From Gammaproteobacteria bacterium (GTDB lineage Bacteria > Pseudomonadota > Gammaproteobacteria > Granulosicoccales > Granulosicoccaceae): 7,098 nucleotides of DNA. A program made the position numbers and the translations under genes. Below, one piece after another: positions 4,898-7,098 of this stretch. A model generated the notes under the pieces. It made no database searches, was not told the origin of the DNA, and saw only the letters and a list, made by a program, of their open reading frames with translations. Location of the stretch: assembly GCA_003511825.1 (NCBI GenBank), contig DOIU01000246.1, positions 1 to 7,098 of the forward strand, given 5' to 3'. Numbering within the stretch: position 1 is the stretch's first letter; each line of letters starts with the position of its first letter.

Positions 4898-5659
4898 ATG
4901 AAAATCGCAGCCGTTCAGCTCAATTCTCAGCACGATATTGCCGCGAATCTGGGGCAGATGCTGGACTGGATGTCCACAGCCATCGCGCAGCACAGCCCTG
5001 ATCTGATTGCGTTGCCCGAATACGCCCTGTGTCTGAGTGGTGATCGCGCAGTCGCATGCGCCGGTGCCCAATCCCTCGACGCGAGTCCCGTGCTGCAGCG
5101 TCTGGCGGATTTTTCACGCGCTCACCGCGTCTACGTGCATCTGGGTAGCGTGGTTGAGCGGGCCGTCGACGGGCGATTCTATAACACCAGCCTTGTGTTT
5201 AATCCAGCGGGGCGCTGTGTGTCGGCGTACCGAAAAATACACCTGTTTGAGGTGGCCGCCGATCACGATTCACTGGACAGTGTGGTGCATTGCGAGACCG
5301 CCTTCCTGAGCCCGGGCAAATCGGTTGAGACGTTCGCGGTTGGGACTTGCATTGTGGGCCATAGCATTTGCTACGATCTGCGTTTCCCGAGTCTTTACGA
5401 CAAGCTGCACGCGCAAGGTGCACGGCTGATGATGGCACCCTCAGCCTTTACCTACGCGAGTGGCAAAAAAGACTGGGCGCGGCTGATGCGGGCGCGGGCG
5501 CAGCAAACAGGCAGCTATCTGGTGGGCGCGAATCAATGCGGCAGTTACGACAATGGGCGTTTCTCCAGCTGGGGGCACACGATGATTGTCGATCCTCAGG
5601 GCGATATCGTGGCCGAATGCGGCGATGAGCCGGGGATGATTGCTGCGGCATTGGCGTAG
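4898..5659 (+). CDS. Carbon-nitrogen hydrolase, deaminated-glutathione amidase (Nit1)-like
   Basis: The protein has 253 residues with the nitrilase-superfamily fold. The Glu-Lys-Cys catalytic set is visible: Glu41 in LIALPEYAL (37-45), Lys113 in YRKIHLF (111-117) and Cys158 in GHSICYDLRFP (154-164). FNPAG, APSAFT (180-185), DWARLMRARAQQ (192-203) and GHTMIVDPQGDIVAE (226-240) match the Nit1/YbeM branch. Enzymes of that branch remove ammonia from the amide of deaminated glutathione in the cytoplasm, a metabolite-repair reaction. Related hydrolases act on carbamoyl-beta-amino acids or other amides, so the substrate is not certain. The ATG at 4898 starts directly with the first strand (MKIAAVQLNS); an upstream TTG at 4850 would add residues translated from the terminator hairpin. 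No clear Shine-Dalgarno is visible. The C-terminus is short: the family usually continues with a V-R-x-R...HRR helix, and a similar ending appears in another frame just past the stop. Confidence 0.87.
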   Translation: MKIAAVQLNSQHDIAANLGQMLDWMSTAIAQHSPDLIALPEYALCLSGDRAVACAGAQSLDASPVLQRLADFSRAHRVYVHLGSVVERAVDGRFYNTSLVFNPAGRCVSAYRKIHLFEVAADHDSLDSVVHCETAFLSPGKSVETFAVGTCIVGHSICYDLRFPSLYDKLHAQGARLMMAPSAFTYASGKKDWARLMRARAQQTGSYLVGANQCGSYDNGRFSSWGHTMIVDPQGDIVAECGDEPGMIAAALA

Positions 5660-5790
5660 AACGCGTTCGTACTCACTGCTGCCAGCGTAGACAGTTATGA
5701 GTCGGGCGGCGGTGAGCATACGCCAGCCGACGTCATTCCGTATCGTGACGCGGCGAGCGTGGGCGCTGTCCCGATGGCTTGGCAGGAGTG

Positions 5791-5799
5791 TGGTAATAT
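5791..5799 (+). promoter_or_regulatory. Weak candidate -10 upstream of the exonuclease gene
   Basis: TGGTAATAT has a TGn extended element and TAATAT (4 of 6). No acceptable -35 stands at 16-18 bp. Nothing else recognisable lies in the 5660-5862 spacer. Confidence 0.22.
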
Positions 5800-5862
5800 C
5801 GCGGCCTGAGCCGAGTCCCATGGATTCGGGAGTTTTGCCTCGTGAAGGAACGCCGCCGACAC

Positions 5863-7098
5863 ATGTTTACCTTTCTCCACTCCGCCGATGTGCACCTCGA
5901 CAGCCCACTCCGTGGCCTCGAGCGATACCCAGGTGCGCCGGTGGAGGATATTCGCAGCGCCACGCGTCGGGCCTTTGATCAACTCATCACCCGCGCCGAA
6001 GACGATCGCGTGGATTTGCTGCTGCTTGCCGGTGACATCTACGACGGCGACTGGCGCGACTTCAATACCGGCTTGTATTTCGCTCAGGGGATGCAACGTC
6101 TGGCGCGTGCGGGCATTCGCGTTTGCTTGATCTCCGGCAATCACGACGCAGACAGCCAGATCAGCCGACGGCTGCGGTTGCCGGACAACGTCGCGGTGTT
6201 TTCCACCCGCGCGCCCGAGACACGCACCTTCGACGACCTCGGTTGTGCCGTGCACGGGCAGGGCTTTGCCACCCGGGCGGTGACGGATAATCTCGCCTTG
6301 CATTACCCGGAGCCCGTGTCGGGCCTGTTCAATATTGGCTTGTTGCACACCGCGCTCGAGGGCCGGGCGGGGCATGATACCTATGCGCCTTGCAGTGTCG
6401 CCGATCTGAGTGGACGCGGGTATGACTATTGGGCGTTGGGCCATGTTCATCAGCGCGAAGTTGTGCACCGTGACCCCTGGATTGTGTTTTCCGGTTGCTT
6501 GCAGGGGCGGCACATTCGTGAACCCGGCGCACACGGATGCACCCACGTGACCGTGGATGACAGCGGCGACGTCTCAGTGCAAGCGCTGGCGCTGGACGTT
6601 TTTCGATGGCATGGGGTGACGGTGGATATCGCAGCGCTGGGCAGCGTTGACGAGGTGCTCGCCGCCGTTGATGTCGAGTTGCGCGCGTGCCATGAGCAGG
6701 CAGACAATCGCCCAGGTGCGGTGCGTGTGGTGCTCCAGGGGCGCAGCCGTTTGCACACGACCTTGCAGCGTGAGCTGGATAGCCTGAGCTCCGAGTGTCG
6801 CTCACTGGCCAATGCCTTGCACGCGCCGGCGTTCTGGCTGCAGAAAGTGGTGTTGCAGACGCAGCCCTTGGCACGGATGGATGCGACGTTGCACGATGCC
6901 GCAGTGACGGATATGCGCGCCTACATTGATGAACTGCTGGCCGACCCCGAGCGCACCCAGGCATTGATTGAGGCCGAGGCCGGCAGTCTGCTGCAAAAGC
7001 TGCCGGCAGAGATCCGTCGCGACGCCCTTGCCGATGTACTCGAGCCCGAGGGCGCGGCCGAGCTGTTGCGCGACAGTGGTGACTACTTGCTCAGCCTG
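5863..7098 (+). CDS. SbcD/Mre11-type DNA repair exonuclease (YhaO-like), 3' end outside window
   Basis: The frame is open from the ATG at 5863 to the last base, 412 residues without a stop. The calcineurin-like metallophosphatase motifs stand in order: ADVHLDSPL (8-16; Asp9, His11), LLAGDIYDG (54-62; Asp58), ISGNHDAD (90-97; Asn93, His94), LLHT (160-163; His162) and ALGHVHQRE (191-199; His194, His196). HLDSPL right after motif I is typical of the YhaO branch of SbcD/Mre11-like nucleases. These proteins cut DNA ends with two Mn ions, usually with an SMC-like ATPase partner. The C-terminal part (about 245-412) would be the capping and partner-binding region. An in-frame GTG at 5842 has GGGAG 9 nt before it and would add seven residues; the ATG has AAGGAA 12 nt before it. 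I keep the ATG because the conserved strand starts there. Confidence 0.88.
   Translation, partial: MFTFLHSADVHLDSPLRGLERYPGAPVEDIRSATRRAFDQLITRAEDDRVDLLLLAGDIYDGDWRDFNTGLYFAQGMQRLARAGIRVCLISGNHDADSQISRRLRLPDNVAVFSTRAPETRTFDDLGCAVHGQGFATRAVTDNLALHYPEPVSGLFNIGLLHTALEGRAGHDTYAPCSVADLSGRGYDYWALGHVHQREVVHRDPWIVFSGCLQGRHIREPGAHGCTHVTVDDSGDVSVQALALDVFRWHGVTVDIAALGSVDEVLAAVDVELRACHEQADNRPGAVRVVLQGRSRLHTTLQRELDSLSSECRSLANALHAPAFWLQKVVLQTQPLARMDATLHDAAVTDMRAYIDELLADPERTQALIEAEAGSLLQKLPAEIRRDALADVLEPEGAAELLRDSGDYLLSL

Noticed and set aside
5653..5726. TGGCGTA / TACGCCA inverted repeat flanking the amidase 3' end
   Set aside because: The 7-bp arms are 60 bp apart, with no mobile-element features between them; likely chance.
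5695..6546. 283-codon minus-strand open frame opposite the exonuclease gene
   Set aside because: It lies antisense to a frame with complete metallophosphatase motifs; its own translation has no recognisable domain and is a by-product of high G+C.
6329..6964. 211-codon minus-strand open frame rich in Arg, Ala and Pro
   Set aside because: Its low-complexity composition and position opposite the well-supported exonuclease coding frame mark it as a shadow.

Overview
The window looks like chromosomal DNA of a Gram-negative bacterium. A TonB-dependent outer-membrane receptor enters at the left edge, and the codon use and families (PseI-type synthase, MarR, BauB-like cupin, Nit1-like amidase, SbcD-type nuclease) would suit a gammaproteobacterium. 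That is an inference: there is no rRNA or other phylogenetic marker. Base composition is uneven. The receptor fragment is about half G+C in the lines I counted, and the genes after it are clearly richer.

Layout. (1) 1-552, + strand: the C-terminal end of a siderophore-type TonB-dependent receptor. (2) 549-3107 or 3125, - strand: a tightly overlapped three-gene operon, transcribed as formyltransferase-like protein, then PseI/NeuB-type nonulosonate synthase, then PIG-L/LmbE deacetylase. Its end overlaps the receptor stop by 4 bp. (3) 3126-3527: a divergent intergenic region with palindromes and a cluster of MarR-type operator half-sites. (4) 3528-4067, +: a MarR-family regulator. (5) 4388-4825, +: a small BauB-like cupin. 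Its promoter carries a near-perfect 22-bp copy of the operator found upstream of marR, with a consensus TTGACA -35 box inside it. (6) 4898-5659, +: a carbon-nitrogen hydrolase close to deaminated-glutathione amidase (Nit1). (7) 5863 to the right edge, +: an SbcD/Mre11-type (YhaO-like) DNA exonuclease subunit, incomplete.

How the genes may work together. The minus-strand operon reads as a compact sugar-modification cassette: a synthase condensing phosphoenolpyruvate with a hexose to give a nine-carbon acid, a de-N-acetylase that could free an amine, and a formyltransferase-like enzyme that could cap one. None of the earlier pathway enzymes is present here. The MarR protein very probably represses itself and the cupin, because the same palindrome lies in front of both. 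Its operators also lie between marR and the sugar operon, so a wider role is possible. A hairpin followed by T5 separates the cupin from the amidase, so those two may be only partly co-transcribed.

The most interesting items are the MarR operator/promoter overlap, a second perfect 19-bp palindrome in the cupin leader, the stand-alone formyltransferase/PseI/PIG-L cassette with a changed catalytic Asn position, and a possible C-terminal frameshift in the amidase.
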